Part shown: positions 1 to 9,106 of the stretch, in pieces
Position numbering within the stretch: position 1 is the first letter of the stretch
Layout: every line of letters begins with the position of its first letter
NCBI GenBank assembly: GCA_012519985.1
Contig: JAAYPC010000262.1
Span: 1-64,000, forward strand
Source of the DNA: Fibrobacter sp.
GTDB lineage: Bacteria > Fibrobacterota > Chitinivibrionia > Chitinivibrionales > Chitinispirillaceae
Direction: 5' to 3'
DNA: 64,000 bases
The notes under the pieces: generated by a model
Database searches by the model: none
Seen by the model: only the letters and a program-made list of their open reading frames with translations
Told to the model about the DNA's origin: nothing
Made by a program: the position numbers and the translations under genes

Positions 1-47
1 ACATCGCGCAGAATCTCATCAGCGTCGAATTGTTCATCGAGTATCAC
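1..47 (-). CDS. 5' end of a minus-strand gene, product unknown (partial)
   Basis: Reading leftward, a strong AAGGAGGT ribosome binding site lies about 9 nt before a GTG codon at 47-45. The frame is open to the window edge and begins (M)ILDEQFDADEIL. Only 15 codons are visible, so no function can be given. An ATG in another frame at 37-35 is also open, but it lies farther from the Shine-Dalgarno sequence. The acidic N-terminus and the ideal spacing make the GTG start more likely. Confidence 0.4.
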   Translation of the reverse strand, partial: MILDEQFDADEILRD

Positions 48-286
48 TGGCTATCACCTCCTTCCGCTCCCAGGGCGGTATGTTACTGTAAATCGCAGAT
101 CAAATAATAATGAATTCTAATAACGATGTCAATATTTTTTTTGTTTTTTTTAAACCTGTGTTATTTTCCGGAGAGTACGGACTTGAAAACGAAATATTGC
201 AGCTTGTTTTTTTGCTCTGCACAATTGCAGTAAATAGCTGATTTAAATAAGATTGAGTGTGTCGGAACTGAAGTAAATCTGTAAAA

Positions 287-547
287 TCAGGGATTACCAT
301 TTTTCCTGATGATATCATCGATTTCCTGTTGAACTTTAGCCTTATAAAGAACTTCTTCCAGGTCATGAGCAATTTTTTTACCCTGCTGCAAAATATCTTC
401 CCTTTTCTCCAAAAGAGCAAGCTCCAGCTCTTTTTTCCGGTTCTCTTCATGGCGGATCTTTAAAAGCAGTACGCTATGCCCCACCGAAATTCCCAGAAGC
501 AGAATAAATACCTGAATTAAATAAAAAAACAGTAAACCCTCAGCCAT
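287..547 (-). CDS. Small single-pass membrane protein with coiled coil
   Basis: This 86-residue protein is not recognised. An N-terminal hydrophobic helix (about residues 3-27, LLFFYLIQVFILLLGISVG) is followed by a charged helix rich in E, K and R that looks like a cytoplasmic or periplasmic coiled coil. The architecture resembles small inner-membrane proteins of the LapA/DivIC type, but no family motif is visible. ATG at 547 is preceded by GAGGT at 9 nt; the track's upstream TTG is also possible. The overlapping 116-residue ORF in another frame is low complexity and was discarded. The role is unknown. Confidence 0.5.
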   Translation of the reverse strand: MAEGLLFFYLIQVFILLLGISVGHSVLLLKIRHEENRKKELELALLEKREDILQQGKKIAHDLEEVLYKAKVQQEIDDIIRKNGNP

Positions 548-670
548 CAAATTTATACCTCAAAAACAGGGTTATTTTCATGCGACAAGTAATATACTCT
601 AAATATATCTCAGGTTGGCTACGAAAGCAATCCAATAAATTAAAGTCTTCTCAGAGTTAAAAAATACGAA

Positions 671-3154
671 TCAACCGAGACGAAATTTATCTGTATTAAA
701 ATTCATTCTGCGTGCGAAATTAACCAGTTTAAGAAACAGATCCCTGGTTTCGCCGTCATCTTTTTTTTGAGCACCAAGCATCATTAATTTATCATACAAC
801 TGCTGTACCTTGGTTTTGAGAACCGGATGAAACATGTCTTCAAGCTTATGCTTGGAAACTGGAATGCTGAACCGGTCTACAAGATTAAGCAAATAACGGA
901 TCCGGTCACATTTTTCAACAGATAAGTTTTCCTGCAGAGCCTCAAGCTCATCCACAAGGATTTTTTCCAACACTTCTGCACCGCTACTGAGATCGATACT
1001 GACCTGAAAACGGTTCATCGTTCTGAACATCTCCAGAAGCTCAGAAAAGAGCTGATCCTCAAACCCAGGTGTAGCCACCTTCTTTATAGTGCTGTCCCAT
1101 TGATCCTGAAACACAAAAGAAAGGGGGGCAGTGCAATAGGACGGAAGAGGCTGATTAAGCCTGGAGAGAATATCCAACTCCCTTAGATGCTTATTTCGCC
1201 AGACACCAAATCTCTGATTGGTGTCTTTGGAGATTCTATGAAGAAAGTGACTGGTTATCTGCTGCTGCGAAGTCTGAAATATATCTGTCAGACTGAAAAC
1301 CTTGGCCCTCTTGTGACCCATCCAGGCTTCAGGCTGCTCTATAAATCCCTGCTCAAACTCATCACCAGGAATTATCCACCCGGTAATATCGGAATTTTTC
1401 CGCAATGCAACCAGAACAGCCCAAGTCCCCTCCTCTCCCGATAACTCATTCTCCAACTGTACCAGATACCCGCTAAATGCAGGAGAGTCGTTCTGAGAGG
1501 TCAGAACCTGCTGAAGTTTAACAGAGTATTCGTAAATATCAAATGAAGACAGTCTCTGTATTCCCAGGGTTTTAAGGATAGATGCAGTAAATGCCAGAAT
1601 CATCTGGTGATCTAAAAATGTCATTATATGCTGTTCGATCAGGGTACGTCCATTAATATTGGGCAGATTGCTTTTGGCACTCTCAAGATCTTTGAGAAAA
1701 TCATCCAAAATCTGGCTGCGCTTTGATTCTGGAGTACCCAATTGTAATGCCCTGCATGCATAAGCCAGATTCTGCACGGTTTCAATCCCACTTATATCTG
1801 AGAAAAACCATCCGCAGGAAGTAAATGAAAAAAGAGAATATTTCTGTGCCTCCAGCAACCGTTTGAAACTCAAAACCATCTGCCGATCAAGCGAACCGAT
1901 ACCGCACTGCTTCTCCAGAAACCATCTGAACTTTTTCCAGGAGCAGTTTTCAAAAGCAATATACCTGTCCCGTACCATCCATGGATCCACATTGAATTTG
2001 GAAAAAGCCAGCTCATATTCGGCATCGATTTTTTTCTGTAATTTTTCCAGAGCACTTCTTAATGGGGCACGCCACATCTGTTTCCAGGAACTATCACCAC
2101 CAGTCTTGCACCCACAATCCCTGGCCCAACGCCCAACCCCATGCGCACAGCTCCAGGCAGTCCCCTCCCCATTTGCATTTTTCAGAATAACTTCATAGCG
2201 TGGAGGATTTTTGGCCAGAAAATAACCAAAATTCACTGGAACGATATCCAGCTCAGGTGCCACATTCTTGAAAAAGTAAGCCAGACACATATCTCCAAAC
2301 GGTTTGTGATGGCCAAACGTTTCTCCATCTGTGGCAATTGTAACCAACTGATCGGTCTGGGAATTTTCTGCAAAACAGGACCTGATCCGATTCCCCAGAA
2401 TGTGAGCATCTGTAAGAAGCTGACCAAAACTTATTTCTCTGGATAACCCATCATCAAAAAAGAATGCATCCAGATAGGCTTTAGGATCTCGTTCCTTTGT
2501 ATAAATCCTGTATGCCATTCTGGTATCTATTATCTGCTGTGCCGTAGAAGTCCATTGGCCGTCGCTACCCATGGCTCTGAAACTCTCAACCTGGCTAGGT
2601 GCAAGTATGACAAACTTAATCTTTTCTTCTATAAGGCACTGAATCGTAACCGCATTTATTGCAGTCTCACCCAGCCAAATCCCTTCAGGATCTCTTCCGA
2701 AACGGTTCCTGAAGAATATTTTAGCCCAGCGGATCTGAGTCAACTGGTCACGCTTAGAAGAAAGCGGCATTATTATATGATTATAAACCTGAGCGATAGC
2801 ATTGCCATGCCCCTCAAGTCTTGCACAACTCTCCTGATCATCCCTGATAATCCGATTGGCGGTTGCCGGGTGATGTTTTTCCAGCCAGGAAAAAAGTGTA
2901 GGGCCAAAATTAAAGCTCATGTTGAGATAATTATTGTAAATATCCACAATCATCCCGTTGCCATCCAAAAGTCTCGAATAGGCGTTGGGTCTGTAGCATT
3001 GATCGTAGATCCGCTCATTCCAGTCATGATGAGGTGCAGCCGAAGGCTGTTTCTCAATGAGATTTATCCAGGGATTTTCACGGGGAGGTTGGTAAAAATG
3101 GCCATGAATCACCACATATTTTTTGCTTTTTCTGGATTGCTTATTGCCAGTCAT
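671..3154 (-). CDS. GH57 family glycoside hydrolase with DUF3536-type C-terminus
   Basis: Predicted alpha-glucan-acting enzyme of glycoside hydrolase family 57, a retaining family that includes amylases and glucanotransferases. The GH57 signature HGHFYQPPRENPW is at residues 17-29. The region expected to hold the nucleophile is GIWLGE (E163), and TDGETFGHH carries the likely acid/base (D276). The long C-terminal half matches the DUF3536-type arrangement. The track ORF starts 50 codons earlier, but ATG at 3154 has GGAAGG 5-6 nt upstream and puts the catalytic motif at the usual N-terminal position. No signal peptide is seen, so a cytoplasmic role in glycogen or maltodextrin metabolism is inferred. 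The start overlaps the 3' end of the upstream small gene, suggesting translational coupling. Confidence 0.85.
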   Translation of the reverse strand: MTGNKQSRKSKKYVVIHGHFYQPPRENPWINLIEKQPSAAPHHDWNERIYDQCYRPNAYSRLLDGNGMIVDIYNNYLNMSFNFGPTLFSWLEKHHPATANRIIRDDQESCARLEGHGNAIAQVYNHIIMPLSSKRDQLTQIRWAKIFFRNRFGRDPEGIWLGETAINAVTIQCLIEEKIKFVILAPSQVESFRAMGSDGQWTSTAQQIIDTRMAYRIYTKERDPKAYLDAFFFDDGLSREISFGQLLTDAHILGNRIRSCFAENSQTDQLVTIATDGETFGHHKPFGDMCLAYFFKNVAPELDIVPVNFGYFLAKNPPRYEVILKNANGEGTAWSCAHGVGRWARDCGCKTGGDSSWKQMWRAPLRSALEKLQKKIDAEYELAFSKFNVDPWMVRDRYIAFENCSWKKFRWFLEKQCGIGSLDRQMVLSFKRLLEAQKYSLFSFTSCGWFFSDISGIETVQNLAYACRALQLGTPESKRSQILDDFLKDLESAKSNLPNINGRTLIEQHIMTFLDHQMILAFTASILKTLGIQRLSSFDIYEYSVKLQQVLTSQNDSPAFSGYLVQLENELSGEEGTWAVLVALRKNSDITGWIIPGDEFEQGFIEQPEAWMGHKRAKVFSLTDIFQTSQQQITSHFLHRISKDTNQRFGVWRNKHLRELDILSRLNQPLPSYCTAPLSFVFQDQWDSTIKKVATPGFEDQLFSELLEMFRTMNRFQVSIDLSSGAEVLEKILVDELEALQENLSVEKCDRIRYLLNLVDRFSIPVSKHKLEDMFHPVLKTKVQQLYDKLMMLGAQKKDDGETRDLFLKLVNFARRMNFNTDKFRLG

Positions 3155-3386
3155 ATAACCTTCCGTCAGGGTAGGTAACTTTTTTTGATTCCAATCTTTT
3201 CTTGAGAATATCCAGACCTTGGGCAATAATATCGTTTCTAGAGTCATAAATATTTTCAAACCAGCACTCAACTTCGTTATTGATTCTGGTATAACATTTA
3301 TCACCTATCTTTTTGTCGCCAATCTGAATTTCGATAGTACTTTTCTCTCCATCGATTATCAAATTTTTGATCCATCGAATGCTCAT
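3141..3386 (-). CDS. Small hypothetical protein coupled to the GH57 gene
   Basis: An 81-residue soluble protein, not recognised. It is rich in charged residues and alternating strands (for example IIDGEKSTIEIQIGDKKIGD), suggesting a small beta-rich domain with a C-terminal helix. ATG at 3386 has AGGAAAGAG upstream. Its stop lies 14 nt inside the GH57 coding region, so the two genes are almost certainly co-translated. This coupling and the good Shine-Dalgarno argue that it is real rather than a shadow. A regulatory or substrate-binding role alongside the GH57 enzyme is possible but unproven. Confidence 0.6.
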   Translation of the reverse strand: MSIRWIKNLIIDGEKSTIEIQIGDKKIGDKCYTRINNEVECWFENIYDSRNDIIAQGLDILKKRLESKKVTYPDGRLYDWQ

Positions 3387-3432
3387 AAATGCTCTTTCCT
3401 GAAAATTTTTATAAGGATTCTCTGTCCCATTA

Positions 3433-5145
3433 TTAATTGCCTAAACCATGTTCATTAATAAAGACCCTTGCTTTATCTGAATACAGATCAGCAGGATATT
3501 CCAGTATTATTCTGTTTAAAACCGATCTGGCACTCACTGCATCTCCACAATAATATAACGCCTCTGCTTTGTAATAAAGAAATTCAGGTGATTCTTCTTT
3601 AAGGGTGTCAGATTCTAAAAGCATTAAAGCCTCTTTATAGTGCCCCCGGTTTATTAAGGCTTTGCCGGTATACAATACCAGCAGGCCCCGTAGTTGATTC
3701 CCAGTACGATTATGGTTAAGTGCTTGAGAAATCTTGTGAAACGATCCACAATACAAATTATATTCGATGCTTGACCAGGCCGCAAGTGCTTCAGAGGAAT
3801 ACCCAAACTGTCCAATCCAGTACTGGTATAAGATCAATTCACCTGCACATTCCCAAAACGGTGCAACCTCCAAAGTATCTAAAAATGCAGTTAAGTCCTC
3901 AAACTTACCACTGAAAAGTAACATTCTGGCCTTCCACAATGAAGCACTTTTTTGATCCTTGTGGATTTTAAGCTCAGGCCTGTTAAAGTATGCAAATGCC
4001 TTCTGAATATCTCCCTGCAGTATAAACTGGCGGATAATAAGCGAATCCCGGGGCACAGACACCGATAGGGAGTCGATCAAAAGGGCAGCATTAGGAAAAT
4101 CTCCACAATTCTGATAAAAAGTGATTGCCTCTATTCTGTTTTTATCCGAGGTCAATTCCATACGCTTCAGCCATCCGGCAGCAGAATCGATCTGACCCAC
4201 TTTCATAAAAGACTGATAGCAAATGGTAGCTGCCGTAGACTGGATAGAAAAACGGTCAGTGCTCCGATAACTCATTCTGGCAGCCTCTATAGCCTCTTTG
4301 TATTTATGAAGCGAATACCTTTTGCGGGCAGTTTCTAAAGCTCGGGCAGCTATCGCTGCACCCGAAGCACTCATAAGATTCAGTACACCCAACTCCTGAC
4401 GGTAAAAACCAAGTTCCGCATAGATATCAGCTAGCCAGGAGTAAATGGAAAGAGTGTCAGAACCAGGGGATTCTGTGCAGCATTTTGAGAACTGCTCCAG
4501 AACTTTTTCCGCTGTACCCGAATCTGAATCCTTAAGTTCCCGTCCCAACTGATGAAATGCAAATACACTGAGCATGGGTTCCTTCTGAATGGCTTTACAA
4601 TAAAGCGTGGCAATTTTGCTATAATCGCCCACAAGGCCCTTTATCTTTGCCCATTTCAACCAGTCCTGCGAATCCAGCTTCCCTTCAGCATCAAAAATCG
4701 AATACAACGTATCGGCACTGGCATGAAGCCCTCTTTTGACCAGGTTGTCAATTTCGCTGTAAAGAGTTTGGTTATCCTTCTCCCAATCCGAAACAATTAA
4801 AGCCCAAACCGGCTTCCTGGAATAAATCAAATCCGAGCGATAACCGAGAAAAAGTAAGCTGGTAACAGTTTTATGCTGCTCGGTCCACTTTTTTACAAAT
4901 AAAGTCACACTGTCCTGGTGGCTTTTTCTGCCTTTTTGCTCTAACAGCGATTGAAGAACCGAATAAAAACAGTTGGAATCGATCTGGTTACAGTTATCAA
5001 GAAGAAACTTTATCCTTGACTGGAAATCCAATCCCTGCCAGGAGGAATCGGTACCGGGACAACCTGAAAAAACCGGTTTTAAACCCAAAAAGAAGAGTAA
5101 AACGATAATAACAAGAAAAGGTTTATGCACCTGATCCACCATCAA
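3433..5145 (-). CDS. Exported TPR-like repeat protein, putative lipoprotein
   Basis: A 570-residue protein with an N-terminal signal sequence (hydrophobic VIIVLLFFLGL, then FSGC, a poor lipobox), so export and perhaps lipidation are likely. The body is a run of helical repeats with TPR-like spacing, such as GHYKEALMLLES and the closing FLYYKAEALYYCGDAVSA segment. Its ATG overlaps the stop of the Omp85 gene (ATGA), so the two are one operon and probably one complex. The pairing recalls BamA-BamD or TamA partner systems, in which a helical-repeat protein works with an Omp85 barrel. Direct orthology to BamD is not claimed; BamD is much shorter. Confidence 0.65.
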   Translation of the reverse strand: MMVDQVHKPFLVIIVLLFFLGLKPVFSGCPGTDSSWQGLDFQSRIKFLLDNCNQIDSNCFYSVLQSLLEQKGRKSHQDSVTLFVKKWTEQHKTVTSLLFLGYRSDLIYSRKPVWALIVSDWEKDNQTLYSEIDNLVKRGLHASADTLYSIFDAEGKLDSQDWLKWAKIKGLVGDYSKIATLYCKAIQKEPMLSVFAFHQLGRELKDSDSGTAEKVLEQFSKCCTESPGSDTLSIYSWLADIYAELGFYRQELGVLNLMSASGAAIAARALETARKRYSLHKYKEAIEAARMSYRSTDRFSIQSTAATICYQSFMKVGQIDSAAGWLKRMELTSDKNRIEAITFYQNCGDFPNAALLIDSLSVSVPRDSLIIRQFILQGDIQKAFAYFNRPELKIHKDQKSASLWKARMLLFSGKFEDLTAFLDTLEVAPFWECAGELILYQYWIGQFGYSSEALAAWSSIEYNLYCGSFHKISQALNHNRTGNQLRGLLVLYTGKALINRGHYKEALMLLESDTLKEESPEFLYYKAEALYYCGDAVSARSVLNRIILEYPADLYSDKARVFINEHGLGN

Positions 5146-6851
5146 AATTTAGATATGATTTTGCCGGAATTTAATGCAAGCTCGTTCTGAAAGCGAATAT
5201 GGATACGTCCCAAACTTTTATGGTCCCTGAAATTTCTGGCCCACTCCATAGTCATAATACCGATTCTGGATGGCAGACGGATTCCTACCCCATAGCCCAG
5301 TATCGAACTATAGTTACCATTTAGCTCGATTTTTTGTTCAAAACCAACTCCGCCATCGCTAAAAATATATACAGCCCCGGTACCGATGAAATACATCAGA
5401 TACTCTAACTGTCCATAGACCAAAGTTCTGAAAGCGAATTCGTTGTCTGAATATCCCCTGACCGAATTATACCCCCCGGTTCTGAATTTCTCCGCAGTAA
5501 TCAGATTCTGCTCCTTTGTTATAAGATGCTTCGAAACCAACCGCAACCGAAGAGCCTGCCAGGAAAACAAGGGCAAATGAGCACCCATAAGGAATTCAAT
5601 ACGGGTACGGGAATAATTTTTGTCTTTCCGTGCAACTCCACTACCGCTTTTAATAACCAATTCTCTGGAAAAAAGCCCCTTGCCTATTTCCTGGGGCAGA
5701 GCTGCCAGAATAAAATCAGCCCCGTAAAAAGTCCCATGCTCACCCAATGAGTCATTTCTGGGAGTGGCCTCTGAAACATTTGCCCCTACCCCTATGCGCC
5801 ACCAGGCTCCGATTTCACTGAAAATGGCCATCTGAGCGGATAAAAAACCGTACTGATCCTTGAGCACTTCCAGTTCCATTGCACCATCAAGGGCTAAAGG
5901 TAAGTTGAACAGCCAGGGTTTGGAAAATTCAATTTTAAGCTGTTGACGGGTTTTATCACCGGCATATTCAAACAAAGCAGTTTCTCCACTATGAAACACA
6001 TTTACCAGAGACAGCATGAGATTTCCGTACAGAGCAGGTTTTGATTCTTGTGAGGCAGTGAATCCGGCAGTCCCCTCCAGTCCCACCCCCGAGTGATCTT
6101 CAATAAACACTGGCACAGTAACCATAAGAGCTTCCCGGTAATCGGAGGAAGAATCTATCTCGGGCGTGTCAAGAGTCACATTTTTGATGTATGGACGTCT
6201 TCTCAACCGTTTTTCAAAATCAATTACCTTCTGCATGTTAAATATCTGATCCTGCTGGGGAGAGAAATCTTTGAGCAGAATTTTCTCTTTGGTTACAAAA
6301 GGCCCATAAAAAAAAGGAGCTGCAAAGTGGCAGGTTTGATCAGTAAAAACGACGTACTCAATGGTTAATGCATTTTGCTCAACATGCTTTTTAAGATTAA
6401 CGGTCACTTTGGCGAAAGGGAAACCATTATTGGCCATCAAACTACTCAACTTATCAGCCCTCTGTCTTATTTTGCCTGCATCATAGGGATAAGGAAATGT
6501 TTCAGTACCAAAAGAGGAGATAATAGAAGAATCAACCCCGGCAAAAGACTCGGAAATGATCTGGCTTCTTTGACCAGGAGTAATCTTTATGGAATCTATG
6601 GAAAGAGTATCCCAGACTGCCTTAAAAAAGCCCAGGGAATCAAGATAATGGGTAATCAGAATCGATTTAGAAGTGGTATTTGAAGATTTTAAGACCGAAC
6701 GTAAAGCTTTGCAATTAAAAGTGGATCTCCTGGCACAACTTCCTACAATCGAGTCATTCAGGAGTAGAAACGAAGCATTGTCTGCATGGGAAAAGAGGGC
6801 AAAAGTTAAAAGCCCCATGATTACAAAACGGTAAATAGATAATCCCTCCAC
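5142..6851 (-). CDS. Omp85/TamA-like outer membrane protein
   Basis: A 569-residue protein predicted to insert or secrete proteins at the outer membrane. The N-terminus has a signal peptide ending near FSHADNA. Residues about 120-260 look like POTRA domains (the NNGFPFAKVTV and RRRPYIKNVTL segments). The C-terminal half is a beta barrel with the Omp85 lid-lock motif VRGY near residue 465 and a FSDGG strand. It is shorter than BamA (about 800 residues) and closer to TamA or small Omp85 proteins. The chosen start is GTG at 6851; ATG at 6818 would give a shorter signal peptide. The downstream gene overlaps by ATGA. Confidence 0.75.
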   Translation of the reverse strand: MEGLSIYRFVIMGLLTFALFSHADNASFLLLNDSIVGSCARRSTFNCKALRSVLKSSNTTSKSILITHYLDSLGFFKAVWDTLSIDSIKITPGQRSQIISESFAGVDSSIISSFGTETFPYPYDAGKIRQRADKLSSLMANNGFPFAKVTVNLKKHVEQNALTIEYVVFTDQTCHFAAPFFYGPFVTKEKILLKDFSPQQDQIFNMQKVIDFEKRLRRRPYIKNVTLDTPEIDSSSDYREALMVTVPVFIEDHSGVGLEGTAGFTASQESKPALYGNLMLSLVNVFHSGETALFEYAGDKTRQQLKIEFSKPWLFNLPLALDGAMELEVLKDQYGFLSAQMAIFSEIGAWWRIGVGANVSEATPRNDSLGEHGTFYGADFILAALPQEIGKGLFSRELVIKSGSGVARKDKNYSRTRIEFLMGAHLPLFSWQALRLRLVSKHLITKEQNLITAEKFRTGGYNSVRGYSDNEFAFRTLVYGQLEYLMYFIGTGAVYIFSDGGVGFEQKIELNGNYSSILGYGVGIRLPSRIGIMTMEWARNFRDHKSLGRIHIRFQNELALNSGKIISKF

Positions 6852-6951
6852 TCTGCCGCATGCTCTGTAAAAAACTTGTGGTTCTCACAAGAGAGAACCA
6901 CAGAGATAAAACCTAATTCGGACGATTTCTTTGATGGAGGAAGCAGGGTTT

Positions 6952-7350
6952 TTAAATTCCCTGTTTTTTTCGCCTCTCAAGAATTTCTTTCCCTTTCACA
7001 GAATATTTGGCCACAGGCACCTCTTCCAAACGCTCTATTGGAATAAGTTCTCCGGTTACCTTGCAGATTCCATAGCTGCCATCATCGATTCTTCGTAAAG
7101 CATCATCGATCTGCTCCAGATATCTCTGCTGCCGTTCAGCGAGCCCCATGGAAAATTCCCGCCCATACGAGAGAGAGGCCACATCACCCAGATGATAACT
7201 GTAACGGGAAATCTCACCTGCAGAATCAGAAATAGACTGCTTTAAGTTACTCTGCTGAAGCTCATCCATTTCTTCAAGCACTTTTTGCTTTTCGGCAAGC
7301 AGTTTTTCCCTGAAGTAATCTAGTTGCTTCTGTGTTAGTTTCTTTTTCAT
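6952..7350 (-). CDS. DksA/TraR family transcription factor, single-cysteine type
   Basis: A 132-residue protein predicted to bind the RNA polymerase secondary channel and modulate stringent-response promoters. A helical coiled-coil N-terminus (KQLDYFREKLLAEKQKVLEE) is followed by the DksA finger region GSYGICKVTGELIPIERL. Classical DksA has four zinc-binding cysteines; only one is present here, as in Bacteroidota-type DksA-like proteins. The start is moved from the track's 7431 to ATG at 7350, which has GGAGGG at ideal distance; the upstream 27 codons do not resemble the family. It stands alone, with no close operon partner. Confidence 0.8.
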   Translation of the reverse strand: MKKKLTQKQLDYFREKLLAEKQKVLEEMDELQQSNLKQSISDSAGEISRYSYHLGDVASLSYGREFSMGLAERQQRYLEQIDDALRRIDDGSYGICKVTGELIPIERLEEVPVAKYSVKGKEILERRKKQGI

Positions 7351-7817
7351 TAGGTCCCTCCATCGGATACTTTCTAAAGTTTTAGAAAATAGATAATGCT
7401 GTTGCGGGATTCTTAAATAAAAGTCTGCCAATATTTTATAGACGATAATAATACCATTTTCCAGCCACTAAAACAAGTCTGCTGAACCAATTATTTTAAC
7501 CTTATTCGTGAATCGCATAGCCCTTTAGGTTATGGGTCCTCCCCTCCGCAGTCCTCCGCTGTAGTCTGCTACGAAATGGTGGACGGAGAACGGGTGTATT
7601 GTGCTGTGCTTCCAAATGCATCAATTCTGCTGATGAAGCTATTCAGATAAATTTCAAAAAGCAGTTTCCATGCCACCTTTTTTTAAACTTAATGACCGTG
7701 AGGATATATTTTCTACCTGTTCCTTCTATATCTCTTTTATTGCTACAGAAGGTGTTCTAAATCATTGAGAAACAGTAAATTTATTATTCACATTCGAATA
7801 CGGAGAGTTTTTTATTC
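7351..7817. other. Intergenic region between dksA-like and thiC
   Basis: No gene was found. The interval holds the divergent promoters and, at about 7511-7590, an interspersed repeat (core AATCGCATAG.CCCTTTAGRTTATGGG) with a relative at 20198-20270. It was inspected for a TPP riboswitch because thiC follows, but the conserved CTGAGA and ACCTGATCTGG-type blocks were not seen. Confidence 0.6.
7511..7590. repeat. Interspersed repeat, copy A
   Basis: The segment beginning AATCGCATAGCCCTTTAGG shares about 27 nt with 20198-20224 in the same orientation. A looser match follows around GTCCTCCG and the GTAGTCTGCTACGAA segment. Both copies sit in intergenic DNA. No open frame or target duplication is evident. 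Confidence 0.5.
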
Positions 7818-9104
7818 ATGACTAGAGTAGAACAGGCCAAATCAGGATTAATTTCAGAGGAGATACAAAAAGCTGCAATCCGGGAAGGTTTATCTCCGGA
7901 AATAGTCAGATCTGCAATGGCCAATGGGACAATGGTTCTGGTAAAAAACAGAAAGCGCCAGATAGAGCCACTGTTATTGGGTTCGCCCTCACGGGTAAAA
8001 ATCAACGCCAATATTGGCACCTCATCAGCTCACGCCGATATTAAAGATGAACTGGAAAAGATGCGGATAGCAGTACACCATGGCGCAGATGCAATCATGG
8101 ACCTCTCAACCTGTGGTGATCTCAAAAAAATCCGTGAGGAATTGCTTAAAGAATGTCCGGTCGCAATCGGCACAGTTCCCCTCTACGAACTGGCTATCCG
8201 TGCCCGTGAACGCGGTATGTCTGTGCTGCAAACTACCGCCGATGACCTCTTTGAGATCATAACCGAACATTGTGAACAGGGTATCGATTTTCTGACCCTG
8301 CATTGCGGAATTAATCTTCAAACGGTCGCCCGCTTTAAAGAAGTCAACCGGCTTGCAGGAGCAACCAGCCGTGGTGGAACCATAATTATGGAATGGATCT
8401 ACCGTAACAATAAAGAAAACCCTCTTTATGAACAGTTCGACCGCCTCCTGGACATTCTTGCCAAAAACGACGTTGCCTTGAGCCTGGGGGATGGATTCAG
8501 ACCCGGAGCATTGCACGATGCCACCGATCGGGTACAGATCGAGGAACTGATAGTACTTGGTGATCTGGTAAAAAGAGCAAAACAAAAAAATGTAGGAGTT
8601 TTCGTTGAAGGTCCCGGGCACGTCCCTCTTCATCAGGTTACAGCCAATATCCAGATTCAAAAAAGCCTCTGTGATAATGCCCCTTTTTATGTACTGGGTC
8701 CCCTGGTAACCGATGTCAGCCCTGGATACGATCACATAAGCGCAGCTATAGGAGGAGCCGTAGCTGCCATGGCCGGAGCCGATTTTCTCTGCTATGTCAC
8801 TCCGGCAGAACATTTGCGTCTACCTTCAATAGAGGATGTCCGGGAAGGAGTGATTGCCTCCAGAATCGCTGCTCATGCTGCAGATATATCCAGGGGGAAC
8901 CCATCAGCGATCGAATGGGATAATGCAATCTCCAAAGCTAAAATCGATCTGGATTGGGAACGAATGCTCTCATTATGTATTGATCCGGAAAAAGCTCGCA
9001 GCTATCGCAAATCACTGCCACCGCAGGATGACTCATCACACTGCTCTATGTGTGGCGAATTCTGCGCAATCCGTCGCTCACGATCGGTTCAACAGGAGAG
9101 TTGA
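7818..9104 (+). CDS. thiC: Phosphomethylpyrimidine synthase ThiC (or the ThiC paralogue BzaF)
   Basis: A 428-residue radical-SAM enzyme that converts aminoimidazole ribotide to HMP phosphate in thiamine synthesis. The C-terminal cluster motif CSMCGEFC (CxxCxxxxC) is the ThiC signature, and the core carries typical segments such as NANIGTSSAH and VEGPGHVPLHQV. The length fits the short form found in many anaerobes. The BzaF paralogue, which makes 5-hydroxybenzimidazole for cobamides, looks very similar and cannot be excluded. No TPP riboswitch was seen upstream. GGAGAG lies about 10 nt before the ATG. prmA follows after 2 nt. Confidence 0.88.
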   Translation: MTRVEQAKSGLISEEIQKAAIREGLSPEIVRSAMANGTMVLVKNRKRQIEPLLLGSPSRVKINANIGTSSAHADIKDELEKMRIAVHHGADAIMDLSTCGDLKKIREELLKECPVAIGTVPLYELAIRARERGMSVLQTTADDLFEIITEHCEQGIDFLTLHCGINLQTVARFKEVNRLAGATSRGGTIIMEWIYRNNKENPLYEQFDRLLDILAKNDVALSLGDGFRPGALHDATDRVQIEELIVLGDLVKRAKQKNVGVFVEGPGHVPLHQVTANIQIQKSLCDNAPFYVLGPLVTDVSPGYDHISAAIGGAVAAMAGADFLCYVTPAEHLRLPSIEDVREGVIASRIAAHAADISRGNPSAIEWDNAISKAKIDLDWERMLSLCIDPEKARSYRKSLPPQDDSSHCSMCGEFCAIRRSRSVQQES

Positions 9105-9106
9105 TT

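Noticed and set aside
100-450. 116-residue minus ORF
   Set aside because: It overlaps the better-supported small membrane protein in another frame and is a Lys/Phe-rich product of AT-rich DNA with no Shine-Dalgarno.
2555-3178. 207-residue plus ORF
   Set aside because: It lies entirely opposite the GH57 gene and shows no domain; it is a shadow.
7440-7817. TPP riboswitch upstream of thiC
   Set aside because: The conserved CTGAGA and ACCTGATCTGG-like blocks are absent by eye.
8106-8813. 235-residue minus ORF
   Set aside because: It is antisense to thiC, whose CxxCxxxxC and conserved core are certain.
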